From NCBI RefSeq assembly GCF_021129235.1, contig NZ_JAJOMA010000007.1:62001-126000 (forward strand): a DNA stretch of 64,000 nt, given 5' to 3'. The translations under genes and the position numbers were made by a program. This document shows positions 53,554 to 63,983 of this stretch, one piece after another; position 1 is the first letter of the stretch, and the number at the start of each line of letters is the position of its first letter. This DNA comes from Kineosporia mesophila (GTDB lineage Bacteria > Actinomycetota > Actinomycetes > Actinomycetales > Kineosporiaceae). The notes beneath the pieces are model-generated. The model saw nothing but the letters and a program-made list of their open reading frames with translations. It ran no database searches and was not told the DNA's origin.

Positions 53554-54161
53554 GACCGTTCCCGCGAGGCCGAGCGGACGAGACGGGCCGTCCACCGCCG
53601 GCCCACCCACCAGAACCCGGCGCCGCCCAGCAGACAGGCCAGACCGGCCCCGGTACCGAACAGCACGCCCAGGGTGTTCACCCCGAGCACCGCGCCCAGC
53701 AGCAGGCCGATCACCGGCAGGGCCGCCAGCACGCGCGCGGTGGTGCGAGGCCCGGCCAGAGCCACTTCCCGTTCGTCCGACTCCGCGATCTGGGCCAGCA
53801 GCCCGTCGCCGATCCCGTCGAAGATCGCCGCCGCCGGGGCACCCGACCGTCGCACCACCTCGGCGGTGGCAGCCAGCCACTCCAGCGCCTCGACCCCCGG
53901 CCCCTCACACCCGCCGGCCGCCAGCCGCAGCCCTTCCGCGGTGGTCCCACCGACGGCCAGCATCCCGGCCACGGTCGCGGCCACCCGGGCGTCCGGCCCC
54001 CGTCCGGCGGCCAGCACCTCCCAGGTCCGCCCCGGCGGCACCCCGGCCCGGGACAGGGCCGACACCCGCCCGCACAACCGGGCCGCATCGTTGCGACCGA
54101 TCGACGACCCCGCAAACTCCCGAAAACCTCCCGGGGACAGCCGAGAACTCAACCGGCTCAT
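53550..54161 (-). CDS. tadB: TadB-like type II/IV secretion F protein
   Basis: This 203-residue protein has the helical GRVSALSRAGVPPGRTWEVL near residue 31, LEWLAATAEVVRRSGAPAAA near 92, then two membrane helices (ALPVIGLLLGAVLGVNTLGV and GLACLLGGAGFWWVG). Its ATG overlaps the tadA stop. T2SSF proteins form the inner-membrane platform on which the TadA ATPase acts. Corresponds to Rv3658c. Confidence 0.85.
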   Translation of the reverse strand: MSRLSSRLSPGGFREFAGSSIGRNDAARLCGRVSALSRAGVPPGRTWEVLAAGRGPDARVAATVAGMLAVGGTTAEGLRLAAGGCEGPGVEALEWLAATAEVVRRSGAPAAAIFDGIGDGLLAQIAESDEREVALAGPRTTARVLAALPVIGLLLGAVLGVNTLGVLFGTGAGLACLLGGAGFWWVGRRWTARLVRSASRERS

Positions 54162-55351
54162 CCGCGTCCACCATCCAGTCGCTCAGCCAGCGCCGGCCAC
54201 CCCGGCCCGCGTGACCCTTCGGCGAAGGGATCCCGCGGATCGGCCGTCAACGCCGGCAGCATGCTCAACTCGCCCCGCTCACCCCGCCGGGCCACCGCGA
54301 TCTGCGTGACCTGGCGCCGGTTCCCGCGCCGTTCCACGTGCACCACGGCGTCGAGGGCGGCAGCGGCCTGGGCCCGCACCGCATCGGCCGAGAGCCCGGC
54401 GAGCGCACCCAGGGCCTCGAGCCGGGCGGGCACATCGGCGGGGGCGTTCGCGTGCACCGTGCCGCACCCGCCCGCGTGCCCGGTGTTGAGGGCGGCCAGC
54501 AGGTCGCGGACCTCGGCGCCCCGGCACTCGCCCACCACCACCCGGTCGGGTCGCATACGCAGCGCCTGGCGCACCAGAATCTCCAGCGAGACCTCGCCCG
54601 CTCCCTCGACATTGGCGTGCCGGGCCTCCAGGCGAACGAGGTGGGGGTGGGCGGGCCGGAGTTCGCCGACGTCTTCGACCAGCACGATCCGCTCGGCGGC
54701 CGGTACCAGCGACAGCAGGGAGGCCAGCAGCGTCGTCTTCCCGGCGCCGGTGCCCCCGCTGACCAGGAACGCGGCCCGCGCCGCGATCATCGCCCGCAGC
54801 ACCGGTGCCCAGCCGGCGGGCAGCGAACCGGTCTCGACCAGCGTCTCCAGGCGCAGGGGTTCTGGCCGGAGCAACCGCAGCGAGATCAGCGTGCCCGTCG
54901 GGGCGACCGGCGGGATCACCGCGTGGAGCCGGATTCCGCCCTCCAGCCGGGCATCGGCGTAGGGCGCGGCGTCATCGAGCCGACGGCCCCCGGCCGAGGC
55001 CAGCCGGGTGGCGAGGGCCCGCACCGCGCTCTCCTGCGACAGCGCGGCCGGGCAGGGCACCCGGGTCAGGCCCTCGCCCCGGTCGATCCAGACCTCGCCC
55101 GGGCCGTTCACCAGCACATCGGTGACGCCCGGCAGGCGCAGGAACGGCTGGAGCGGGCCGAGCCCCCACAGCTCCGCGCTGATCCGCTCGGTCGCCGCCA
55201 GCACGTCGTCCTGCCCGAGCACCTGCCCCAGCCCGGCCGACGTGGCCGCGACCATCGCCGCGAGTTCGTGCCGCCCCGGCCGGTCGTGGCCGGCCAGCCC
55301 ACCCCGCAACCGGGTGACGACCGCCGAGAGCGCCGCCTCGGACGTCTTCAC
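54158..55351 (-). CDS. tadA: TadA/CpaF-type pilus assembly ATPase
   Basis: This 397-residue protein has an N-terminal domain (FLRLPGVTDVLVNGPGEVWI near residue 81) and the secretion ATPase core: Walker A LVSGGTGAGKTTLLASLL near 196, Asp box IVLVEDVGELRPAHPHLVRL near 223, Walker B MRPDRVVVGECRGAEVRDLL near 271, and the His box GHAGGCGTVHAN near 297. It powers assembly or export of the Flp-like pilus. It is coupled with ssd upstream and tadB downstream by 4-base overlaps. Corresponds to Rv3659c. Confidence 0.92.
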   Translation of the reverse strand: MKTSEAALSAVVTRLRGGLAGHDRPGRHELAAMVAATSAGLGQVLGQDDVLAATERISAELWGLGPLQPFLRLPGVTDVLVNGPGEVWIDRGEGLTRVPCPAALSQESAVRALATRLASAGGRRLDDAAPYADARLEGGIRLHAVIPPVAPTGTLISLRLLRPEPLRLETLVETGSLPAGWAPVLRAMIAARAAFLVSGGTGAGKTTLLASLLSLVPAAERIVLVEDVGELRPAHPHLVRLEARHANVEGAGEVSLEILVRQALRMRPDRVVVGECRGAEVRDLLAALNTGHAGGCGTVHANAPADVPARLEALGALAGLSADAVRAQAAAALDAVVHVERRGNRRQVTQIAVARRGERGELSMLPALTADPRDPFAEGSRGPGWPALAERLDGGRG

Positions 55352-56106
55352 GCCAGCTCCTCAAGCAGGTCCCGGCAGAACCGGGCCAGCGGCCCCCGGC
55401 GGCGCAGCCCGGGAGGTTCGCCCCGATCGAGAGCCGCCTTCAGCCTCGGCTCGGGCGGCAGCAGCCCGGCCGGCGGCAGGCCGAGTGCGGTGCAGATGCC
55501 GGTCGGGTCGAGGCCGGACGGTGCGGGCCCCCTCACCACGACACGGAGATCGGCCACCCGTGGCCGCAGGGAGGCCACCACGCGCCGCGCTGCGGCCGTC
55601 GCGCGGACCTCGGCGGGCACGACCACCACACCGGCGTCCACGACCCGCACAGCGGCCCTGGCGGCCTCGTCCAGATGCCGGGGTAGATCGAGTACCACCA
55701 CGGGATACTCGGCCCCGGCCGAGTCGAGCACCGCGGACACGGCCGCGGCGGACGGACCGGTGGCCGGCCCGGAACGGGCTGCGGCCAGCACGTGCACGCC
55801 GTCGATCAGCGGCAACGAGCCCGACAGGCTGCCCGGCAGCAACCGGCCCCGGGCCGAGGTCAGATCGGGCCAGCGCAGGCCGGGTTCGTCCTCCGCGCCG
55901 AGCAGCAGGTCGGCCCCGCCACCGAGCTGATCGATCTCGACCAGGAGGGTCGGTCCGGTCCGGGCCGCCGTCCGGGCCAGGGCCGCGGCCAGCACGCTCG
56001 CCCCGGCGCCCCCGCAACCACCGATGACGCCGACCATCAGGCCGCGGTGTTCCCGGGCGGTTCGGTGCGGATGAGGAGCGGGTAAGGGCGGAAGAAGAAG
56101 GGCCAT
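55348..56106 (-). CDS. ssd: Septum site-determining protein Ssd (MinD/CpaE-like)
   Basis: This 252-residue protein has a deviant P-loop MVGVIGGCGGAGASVLAAAL near residue 24 (no Lys at the Walker A end), LLVEIDQLGGGADLLLG near 53 and VVVLDLPRHLDEAARAAV near 135, the MinD/CpaE fold. Rv3660c, the counterpart in M. tuberculosis, alters septum placement and dormancy. The first 23 residues may be dispensable (ATG in LMVGVIGG). It heads the pilus operon and may localise the Tad machine, as CpaE does. Confidence 0.85.
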   Translation of the reverse strand: MALLLPPLPAPHPHRTAREHRGLMVGVIGGCGGAGASVLAAALARTAARTGPTLLVEIDQLGGGADLLLGAEDEPGLRWPDLTSARGRLLPGSLSGSLPLIDGVHVLAAARSGPATGPSAAAVSAVLDSAGAEYPVVVLDLPRHLDEAARAAVRVVDAGVVVVPAEVRATAAARRVVASLRPRVADLRVVVRGPAPSGLDPTGICTALGLPPAGLLPPEPRLKAALDRGEPPGLRRRGPLARFCRDLLEELA

Positions 56107-56602
56107 GGGCCCAGATTCCGCATCCGGCGATGTGCCGGCCGGGAGAAGACCTGGTCTGTGGATAACCGGGCGGTCGTGCCGGCTGTGGAGAACTCGTCCG
56201 GCGGCAGGGGAAGAAATCCACCGGCAAAAGGCGACGGCCCCCGCTGGGGGGGAGCGGGGGCCGTCTGGCCGGTCCGGCTCGGGGGGGAGGAGTCGGACCG
56301 GGCGGGCACGGCAATTAAGCCGGCAACATCAGTCTGTACCCCCTGTGGCGTCCAGTGCAACACCTACGCCACCGGACAGCGGCAACTCGACAGGAAAGAG
56401 ACAGCCAAAAGGCCGTTCTAGTGACAGCCAAGCACTTTGTGTTACCCCAAAAAGTGATTCGGCATTAACTGCTCACCGTGCGTCATGGGCGATTGTGCTG
56501 ATCCCGGCCGGAATTCCGGGGAGCCGAACGCCTGAAAGTTCTTGCCGAAAGCAGCCCTGCCTTTACTACGGGTGATTTGGGTGTGCACTTATCCTGATCG
56601 GC
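56107..56602. other. Divergent promoter region between ssd and the HAD gene
   Basis: About 500 bases. It contains a G/C hairpin (56233-56265) and, at the right end, TATCCT (56590-56595) 7 bases before the HAD gene ATG, a possible leaderless -10. GC falls at 56300-56580. No gene seen. Confidence 0.45.
56233..56265. other. Hairpin with G-run loop
   Basis: Arms GACGGCCCCCGCT and AGCGGGGGCCGTC (13 bp) enclose seven G. It sits about 127 bases upstream of ssd; it may terminate antisense transcripts or act as a 5' leader structure. Confidence 0.5.
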
Positions 56603-57454
56603 ATGGGTGAAGGCGCGGTCGGTCCGGGGCTCGAGGCGGCGTTCTTCGATCTGGACAAGACGGTCATCGCCAGATCCAGCACGGTGGCGTTCTCCCGGCC
56701 GCTGCACGCCGGGGGCCTGCTGACCCGGTCCGCGATGCTCCGCAGCGCCTACGCGCATTTCATTTACCACGCGAGTGGCGCCGATCACACCCAGATGGAA
56801 CACATGCGCGACCTGGTCTCGCGCATGGTCATCGGCTGGGAGGTGCAGCAGGTGAGCGACATCGTCGCCACCACGCTGGCCGAGCTGATCGCGCCGATCG
56901 TCTACGAGGAGGCCACGGCCCTGATCGCCGAGCACAAGGCGGCGGGCCGCGACGTCGTCATCGTCTCCGCCTCCGGGATCGAGCTGGTCGAGCCGATCGG
57001 GGCCCTGCTGGGCGTCGACCACGTGGTGGCCACCCGGATGGTCATCGACGAGGGGCGCTACACCGGCGCCATCGAGTACTACGCCTACGGTGCGAACAAG
57101 GCCGCGGCGATCCGCGAGCTGGCGGCCGAGCGCGGCTACCGCCTCGAGCGCTGCTACGCCTACAGCGACTCGATCACCGATCTGCCGATGCTCGAGGCGG
57201 TCGGGCATCCCGTCGTGGTCAATCCCGACAAGGGGCTGCGGCGCGAGGCGATGACGCGGGACTGGCCGGTGCAGGACTTCGTGCGTCCCGTCAGCCTGCG
57301 CCCGCGGTTCCCGGCGCAGAAGACGGGGACGGCCGCGCTGGGCACCGCCGCGGCCGGGGCCGCCGCGGGCCTGGTCTGGTACGCCAGCCGACGCAAGGAA
57401 TCCGGCCGGGAGGCTACCCGCGTGCGTCGGGCGCCTTCCCGGCCGGAGTCGTAA
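56603..57454 (+). CDS. HAD-family SerB-like phosphatase
   Basis: This 283-residue protein has the four HAD motifs: AAFFDLDKTVIARSS near residue 12 with the nucleophile Asp, IVSASGIELVEPIG near 125, GANKAAAIRELAAERGY near 160, and YAYSDSITDLPMLEAVG near 183. The helical cap is of the C1 type. A C-terminal hydrophobic segment (ALGTAAAGAAAGLVWYAS near 245) may anchor it to the membrane. Orthologues (Rv3661; in Streptomyces annotated as inhibition of morphological differentiation protein) lie beside ssd. Substrate unknown, possibly a phospholipid or phosphoserine-like ester. Confidence 0.88.
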   Translation: MGEGAVGPGLEAAFFDLDKTVIARSSTVAFSRPLHAGGLLTRSAMLRSAYAHFIYHASGADHTQMEHMRDLVSRMVIGWEVQQVSDIVATTLAELIAPIVYEEATALIAEHKAAGRDVVIVSASGIELVEPIGALLGVDHVVATRMVIDEGRYTGAIEYYAYGANKAAAIRELAAERGYRLERCYAYSDSITDLPMLEAVGHPVVVNPDKGLRREAMTRDWPVQDFVRPVSLRPRFPAQKTGTAALGTAAAGAAAGLVWYASRRKESGREATRVRRAPSRPES

Positions 57455-57851
57455 CCTTTTCTCAGGGGATACTTTTCATAGGCTGCCTCGGTCTTCGGGC
57501 GGGGGATGGAACTCCGTGCCGGGTGGCGGCGCCCCGCAGCAGGGCGCCGCCACCCGGGAGCACGGTTCCCGACTACCAGGCGCGCAATGGCAATTCGCCG
57601 GAGCGGTGCAAGCCCGTCCAGGCGGGTCCTCACGAGGACTGGTCGCGCGTGGGTACCGATCAACCGTGCTGTCCGTGTGGATCCGGAGAACCTCCGTTCA
57701 TTCCGGTGTTTCGGATCCTGGGTACAGGTGTACTCCGGAATTGCCGCCCGCAACAGGGGCTACCGGCCGTTCGTGCGATCCGGAGTGGTCGCGTAAGCCT
57801 TCTGGGCCAAGGTTTTCGTCAAAGCTTCCAAGCATGGACGCCAACCAGCCC
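57455..57851. other. Intergenic region with terminator, no gene seen
   Basis: About 400 bases between convergent genes. Apart from the hairpin at 57519-57557 I see no supported gene; open frames across it lack start signals and similarity. Confidence 0.4.
57519..57557. terminator. Strong hairpin after the HAD gene
   Basis: Arms CCGGGTGGCGGCGCCC and GGGCGCCGCCACCCGG (16 bp) enclose CGCAGCA, 65 bases after the HAD gene stop. Confidence 0.75.
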
Positions 57852-58703
57852 CTACTCCGAGGTACCGGACACGCGTCCCCTCGTGACCGCGTCGCAGACC
57901 ACGCGACCCTCGCCCGCCCCCTTGACCACCGCGTCCGCACTCTGGACCAGCCAGTCCGCGACCGCGTCCACCCGTCCGCTCGTGTACGCCTGCAGACTGC
58001 GGTGGTAGGCCGGGCCGGCATCCAGGTGGGCGGCCTCCCACACCACCACGCCCATCGGGTCCAGCCCCCGCCCGACCATCACCGCGTGGGCGACGGCCCG
58101 GGCGACCAGACCGTTGCCCGCCACGAAGGGCCGGGCGGTAAGGATCTCGGCGTGCACCAGGGCGGCCACCACCAGCGCCGGGGCCGAGGGGGGCGCGGCC
58201 AGCAGATCGGTGATCCCGTCCAGCCGGGCACCCAGGGCCCGGCCCACGGGCGCGCTCGCGGGCTCCCCGATGCCGTCGGCGGGAAGTTCGCTGCCCTGAC
58301 GCGGACGGCCCACCTGCTCGGCCGGCAGCAGATCGCCGGCTGCCGACAGGTGCAATCGGGCCAGCGCCTGGGCCGGGGCGGCGGAGAGGGACTTCTCCAG
58401 CTGTGCCGCCTGCGAGTAGACCCGCACAGCAGCCAGGGCCAGGCGACCGGAGGCGTCGTCCGGGAGGGAGGAGGCGCCCCGGGCGACGTCCCGGATCAGG
58501 TCGAGGGGATAACGGGCACCCTCCAGCGCGGCGGAGCTGCGGGCCGAGCGCACCGTGGCCTCGGCCCGGGCCTCGGCCGAGCGACGGCGCAGGGCGTTGT
58601 GCCACCGGATCTCGGTGCAGGCCGTGCGGGCCGACTGCACCGCGGCAGCCACTCCCGGCAGATTCTCCAGGGCGGCCAGGCTCTCGCCCAGGGAAACGGT
58701 CAC
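57852..58703 (-). CDS. Fic-like protein with degenerate active site
   Basis: This 283-residue helical protein resembles Fic AMP-transferases by two stretches. SARSSAALEGA near residue 52 matches the inhibitory-helix motif (S/T)xxxE(G/N). ILTARPFVAGNGLVARAVAH near 186 aligns with HPFx(D/E)GNGRxxR but has Arg for His, Ala for the acidic residue and Leu for the first Arg; GNG and the last Arg remain. AMPylation is thus unlikely. The gene is 11 bases after gtrA and in the position of Rv3662c. Role unknown, possibly nucleotide binding. Confidence 0.65.
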   Translation of the reverse strand: MTVSLGESLAALENLPGVAAAVQSARTACTEIRWHNALRRRSAEARAEATVRSARSSAALEGARYPLDLIRDVARGASSLPDDASGRLALAAVRVYSQAAQLEKSLSAAPAQALARLHLSAAGDLLPAEQVGRPRQGSELPADGIGEPASAPVGRALGARLDGITDLLAAPPSAPALVVAALVHAEILTARPFVAGNGLVARAVAHAVMVGRGLDPMGVVVWEAAHLDAGPAYHRSLQAYTSGRVDAVADWLVQSADAVVKGAGEGRVVCDAVTRGRVSGTSE

Positions 58704-58714
58704 AGCCCCCGAGA

Positions 58715-59173
58715 CTAACCAGCCTTCGGAAGCCGCATCCGCAGGGCGATGAACCGCAGCACCGTGGAGATCGCGTTGGCCACCGTCAGCACGACCACCT
58801 CGACCCAGTGCGCGTCCACCCCGGCCCAGTGGATGACAGCCAGCGAGCCGTTCGTCAGCGCCAGCCCGACGGCGAACGCCAGCAGCCCGACGGCGTGATC
58901 CCCGGCCAGACCCGCGTTGCCCCTGACCCCGAAAGTGACCCGGCGGTTGGCCGCGGTGTTGGCAACTGCGGTGATCAGGAGGGCCAGCGTGTTGGCGGCG
59001 AAGGAGTTCATGAAACTTCGCAGGATCAGGTAGAGCACCGAGTAGGCCAGTGTGCTGAGCACGCCGACCCCGGCGAAGCGGAGCAGCTGGCCTATCGTCT
59101 TACGGCGTTGACCTGCGACTTTGTGCCTGCCACCGGCGCTTGCGACGAGGTCCGGGCTGGTCGGTGCGGTCAT
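58715..59173 (-). CDS. GtrA-family membrane protein
   Basis: This 152-residue protein has four membrane helices (LLRFAGVGVLSTLAYSVLYL near residue 29, TLALLITAVANTAANRRVTF near 62, then two more) and the basic end RFIALRMRLP. GtrA proteins are thought to help flip polyprenyl-linked sugars for cell-wall or O-antigen glycosylation. It is probably co-transcribed with the Fic-like gene and divergent from the LytTR gene. Confidence 0.88.
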   Translation of the reverse strand: MTAPTSPDLVASAGGRHKVAGQRRKTIGQLLRFAGVGVLSTLAYSVLYLILRSFMNSFAANTLALLITAVANTAANRRVTFGVRGNAGLAGDHAVGLLAFAVGLALTNGSLAVIHWAGVDAHWVEVVVLTVANAISTVLRFIALRMRLPKAG

Positions 59174-59206
59174 GGGATCGAGCGTGCGCCCGGAAACTCA
59201 AAGTCC

Positions 59207-59243
59207 CCTGTGTGTGACTTATGGAAATTCATAGGTTCACAGG
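59207..59243. promoter_or_regulatory. Dyad in the gtrA-LytTR divergent promoter region
   Basis: CCTGTG at 59207 and CACAGG at 59238 are inverted, with an inner TGTGA/TCACA pair (59213 and 59237) and the inner dyad TATG-GAAATT-CATA. Centres differ slightly, so this could be one loose operator or overlapping sites. Confidence 0.4.
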
Positions 59244-59271
59244 AACACGGTGCGTCCTTACTCTTGTCCGT

Positions 59272-60111
59272 ATGGCAACGGCGCCTGGGAACGTGACGGC
59301 AATTGGTCGGGGCAGAACTACCGGTCCGCGATGGACCCATCCCCCGGACCCGGCTCCGCTACGGGCACTCATCGTTGACCCGGACGGAGCGGCACTCGCT
59401 CGGATGACGCAGTTCCTCCGGGCCGATCCGCGGATCAGTGCTGTGCGCACCACGCGTAACCGCGCGGGAGCGTTACAGATACTTCGCGACGATCCGGTCG
59501 ACCTTCTGGTCTGCGACGTGTCCACACCCGGGCTGGACGGGCCGCACCTGGCCCGTGCCCTCGCCCGGATCGACCGACATCCACATCTGGTGTTCACCGT
59601 TCCGGCCCGGCAGCATCCACCCCGCTCGTTCGAGCTGGACTCGGTGGAGTATGTCGACAAGCCGGTGACCGCCGAGCGTCTGGCCGAGGCGGTGAGACGC
59701 ACGGTCGCGGCCTCGACCGACGAGACCATCGCCGTGGAACTCGCGGGGGTCACCCGGTTCATCCGGCGCTCGCAGATCCTGTTCGTGCAGGCCCAGGGCG
59801 ATTACGCCCGCCTGCACACGGCGACGGGCAGTCATCTCATCCGGGTGCCCCTGACCACCCTCGAAGAGCGCTGGGAACCCTACGGTTTCCTGCGCATCCA
59901 CCGCAGCACGATGGTCGCGCTGCCGCATGTGGACGAGGTGCGCACGGTCGGGGGCCGCATGCGGGTCCGGCTTCGCGGGCGCACGCTCCAGGTCAGCCGG
60001 CGCCAGGGCCGGCACGTGCGCGAGGTGCTGCTCGCCGGGGCCGGCGAACCACCGCCGCGCGCCGATCACGCTCAGAGTTCCCACGAACCCCGGGTCGCGG
60101 ACGCGGGCTGA
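59272..60111 (+). CDS. LytTR-type response regulator
   Basis: From ATG 59272 it has 279 residues; an ATG at 59221 would add 17. After a basic leader comes a receiver domain: ALIVDPDGAALARM near residue 32, phospho-acceptor Asp in DLLVCDVSTPGLDG near 80, and SVEYVDKP with the conserved Lys near 127. The LytTR DNA-binding domain follows (FIRRSQILFVQAQGDYARLH near 165, YGFLRIHRSTMVALPHVDEV near 206). No histidine kinase gene is adjacent, so it is an orphan. Members often autoregulate through direct-repeat sites upstream. Confidence 0.88.
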   Translation: MATAPGNVTAIGRGRTTGPRWTHPPDPAPLRALIVDPDGAALARMTQFLRADPRISAVRTTRNRAGALQILRDDPVDLLVCDVSTPGLDGPHLARALARIDRHPHLVFTVPARQHPPRSFELDSVEYVDKPVTAERLAEAVRRTVAASTDETIAVELAGVTRFIRRSQILFVQAQGDYARLHTATGSHLIRVPLTTLEERWEPYGFLRIHRSTMVALPHVDEVRTVGGRMRVRLRGRTLQVSRRQGRHVREVLLAGAGEPPPRADHAQSSHEPRVADAG

Positions 60112-60124
60112 ACCGATCCCTGTC

Positions 60125-60170
60125 CGACGGGGCAGGCCTTTCCCCTCCCGGGGAGAGACCTGCCCCGTCG
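60125..60170 (+). terminator. Terminator after the LytTR gene
   Basis: Outer arms CGACGGGGCAGG and CCTGCCCCGTCG with an inner TCCCC/GGGGA stem lie 13 bases after the stop. Confidence 0.75.
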
Positions 60171-60260
60171 CCGTGTCGCTGTCGGCCCGGGGCGATTAGG
60201 GTCAGGTGAGCACGAGCACACCTGTGACTTAGATGACGCGAACGTCTTGAAGGGGATCCG

Positions 60261-62216
<1,956 letters not shown>

Positions 62217-62227
62217 CCTCCTGTGAC

Positions 62228-62261
62228 CGGGCAAAGGTTCCCCCGGGGGAGCCTTTGCCCG
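62228..62261 (+). terminator. Terminator between acs and the VOC gene
   Basis: Arms CGGGCAAAGG and CCTTTGCCCG with an inner CCCC/GGGG stem, 12 bases after the acs stop. Confidence 0.75.
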
Positions 62262-62281
62262 ATCACGCCGAAGGAGAGTGA

Positions 62282-62689
62282 ATGTCGCAGACTCCGGGTC
62301 CCCGTGGACTCCTGCACCACGTCGAGCTCTGGGTGCCCGAGCTGTCCCGGGCAGTTGCCGAATGGGGCTGGCTGCTGGGTGAACTCGGCTACGAGCAGTT
62401 CCAGGACTGGCCCGCCGGGCGCAGCTGGACCCAGCACGGCACCTATCTGGTGGTCGAGCAGAGCAAGGCCATGACACCGGACCGGCACGAGCGCCTGCGG
62501 CCGGGCCTGAACCACCTGGCCTTCCACGCCGGCACCCGGGAACAGCTCGGCGACCTGGTGGCCCGGGCGCCGGAGCAGGGCTGGAAGCCTCTCTTCGGGG
62601 AGAAGTACCCCTTCGCGGGCGGCCCCTCGCACTACGCCGGATACCTGGAGAACAGCGACGGTTTCGAGGTCGAACTGGTCGCTTCCTAG
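62282..62689 (+). CDS. VOC-superfamily (glyoxalase-like) protein
   Basis: This 135-residue single-domain protein has LLHHVELWVPELSRAVAEWG near residue 10, GLNHLAFHAGTREQLGDLV near 75 and the end GYLENSDGFEVELVAS, the beta-alpha-beta3 metal-binding pattern: His near 13, His near 78 and Glu near 130 could be metal ligands. Its stop overlaps the convergent gene by 4 bases. Substrate unknown. Confidence 0.85.
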   Translation: MSQTPGPRGLLHHVELWVPELSRAVAEWGWLLGELGYEQFQDWPAGRSWTQHGTYLVVEQSKAMTPDRHERLRPGLNHLAFHAGTREQLGDLVARAPEQGWKPLFGEKYPFAGGPSHYAGYLENSDGFEVELVAS

Positions 62690-63477
62690 CTGCCGGACTT
62701 CTCCTCGAAGATCCACGCGGTGGAGTCGTTCTCGGTGTTCGACCAGGTGAGGGAGCGGCCGTTGGCGGCCAGGTAGGCCGTCATGGTCGACTCACTGACC
62801 ACGGAGGAGATCGCGTAGGTGGTGCCGTCGTCCGACAGCGTCATCCGGAAGTGCTGCTTCTCGTCATCGTCGTCACAGATCTCCTGGCGGAAGTCGACCT
62901 CTCCGTTCGTGACACAGATCAGGTCCGGTTCGCTGGTCGGATCACCCATTTCCCAGACATCTTTCGTGCCCGGCACCGGGATGAGCAGCATCTGCCCGGA
63001 GTAGCTGATCCACGTCTCCTTGCGGTTCGACTTGGTGAGGTCGAGCTTCTCGGTCTTCGGGCCGTACGTCAGCATCCGGCTTCCCGGGCCGGTGTTCGCC
63101 GCCCAGATCCAGTACTGCGTATTGCCCTTCGCCGGGCTGAGCCGGTCGGTGCGGGTGGGGATCTTCACCGTGCTGCCCGATGACGGCGTCGGGGTGCTGG
63201 AGGACGCGTCGGTACCGGTCGGTGTCGGGTTGACCGGGGACGAGGTGGCCGGGGCGGCGGGGACGATCCGCGTGCGGGTGCTCTCCTGGCTCACCCAGGC
63301 CGTTACCCCTCCGGCGATGAGCGCGACCACGGCGAAGGTACCGACCGCCAGCCGGGTGCGCTGCGCCCGGCGTTTACGGTCGCCGCGGCGACGCAGCTCG
63401 CCGGGGGACGGCAACTGCCCGGAGGACTGTGCGAGTCCGTCCAGGTCGCGCAGGCGCTGCTCCACTTCGTCCACCAT
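62686..63477 (-). CDS. Membrane protein co-encoded with an ECF sigma factor (probable regulator)
   Basis: Started at ATG 63477, overlapping the sigma stop (TAATG), it has 263 residues. A basic cytoplasmic part (about 1-45), one membrane helix (LAVGTFAVVALIAGGVTAWV near 47), a Ser/Thr/Pro linker (about 75-110) and an extracytoplasmic domain with one Cys pair follow. This is the layout of transmembrane partners of SigE-family ECF factors. No HxxxCxxC zinc anti-sigma motif is present, so direct anti-sigma action is unproven. Confidence 0.78.
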   Translation of the reverse strand: MVDEVEQRLRDLDGLAQSSGQLPSPGELRRRGDRKRRAQRTRLAVGTFAVVALIAGGVTAWVSQESTRTRIVPAAPATSSPVNPTPTGTDASSSTPTPSSGSTVKIPTRTDRLSPAKGNTQYWIWAANTGPGSRMLTYGPKTEKLDLTKSNRKETWISYSGQMLLIPVPGTKDVWEMGDPTSEPDLICVTNGEVDFRQEICDDDDEKQHFRMTLSDDGTTYAISSVVSESTMTAYLAANGRSLTWSNTENDSTAWIFEEKSGS

Positions 63478-63983
63478 TACTCGCTTCTCCCGCCGTAGGC
63501 CGAGGAGGCGGACTCCCCGAGCTCGTTCTTCAGGGCCGCGCGGCCCCGCGACAGCCACGACTTCACGGTGCTCTCGTTGGCCTTCATCTCCCGGGCCACC
63601 TCGCGCACGGGCAGGTCGGCGATGAAGTGCAGCACCAGGGCCTGGCGCTGTTTGGCCGGCACCTTCTGCAGGGCCTGCACCAGCATCACCCGGGCGGGGT
63701 CGGGGGCCGTGGCCAGCGGGTCGGAATGCTGGTCGCGGCGATGCGCCAGCAACCGGTTCCGGGCCTTGCGCCAGTTGCTCACCGCCACCCGCAGGGCCAC
63801 CGTGCGCACCCAGGCCTCCGGCGAGCCGTACTTCTGCAGGCTCGGCCAGCGCTGCCAGGCCCGGGCGTAGGCCTCGGCGACGGCGTCCTCCGCGGCGCTC
63901 AGGTCGCCCGTCATCACGTAGACCTGGCCGAGCAGCTTCCGGGAGGAACCGGCGTAGAAGTCGTCGAAGTCGGCGTCGTTCAT
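63477..63983 (-). CDS. ECF sigma factor, SigE family
   Basis: This 168-residue protein has sigma region 2 (FDDFYAGSSRKLLGQVYVM, DAVAEAYARAWQRW, AWVRTVALRVAVSNWRKA) and region 4 (LQKVPAKQRQALVLHFIADL, VREVAREMKANESTVKSWLS). It is the short SigE-family form of actinomycetes. The membrane protein gene downstream is translationally coupled. Signal and regulon unknown. Confidence 0.9.
   Translation of the reverse strand: MNDADFDDFYAGSSRKLLGQVYVMTGDLSAAEDAVAEAYARAWQRWPSLQKYGSPEAWVRTVALRVAVSNWRKARNRLLAHRRDQHSDPLATAPDPARVMLVQALQKVPAKQRQALVLHFIADLPVREVAREMKANESTVKSWLSRGRAALKNELGESASSAYGGRSE

Noticed and set aside
57560-57850. Small protein between the HAD and Fic-like genes
   Set aside because: Open frames exist on both strands but none has a ribosome site, start context or recognisable motif.
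60200-60245. Possible Crp site upstream of acs
   Set aside because: Only half-sites (CTGTGACTT and GGTGAGCAC) are present; no full palindrome.
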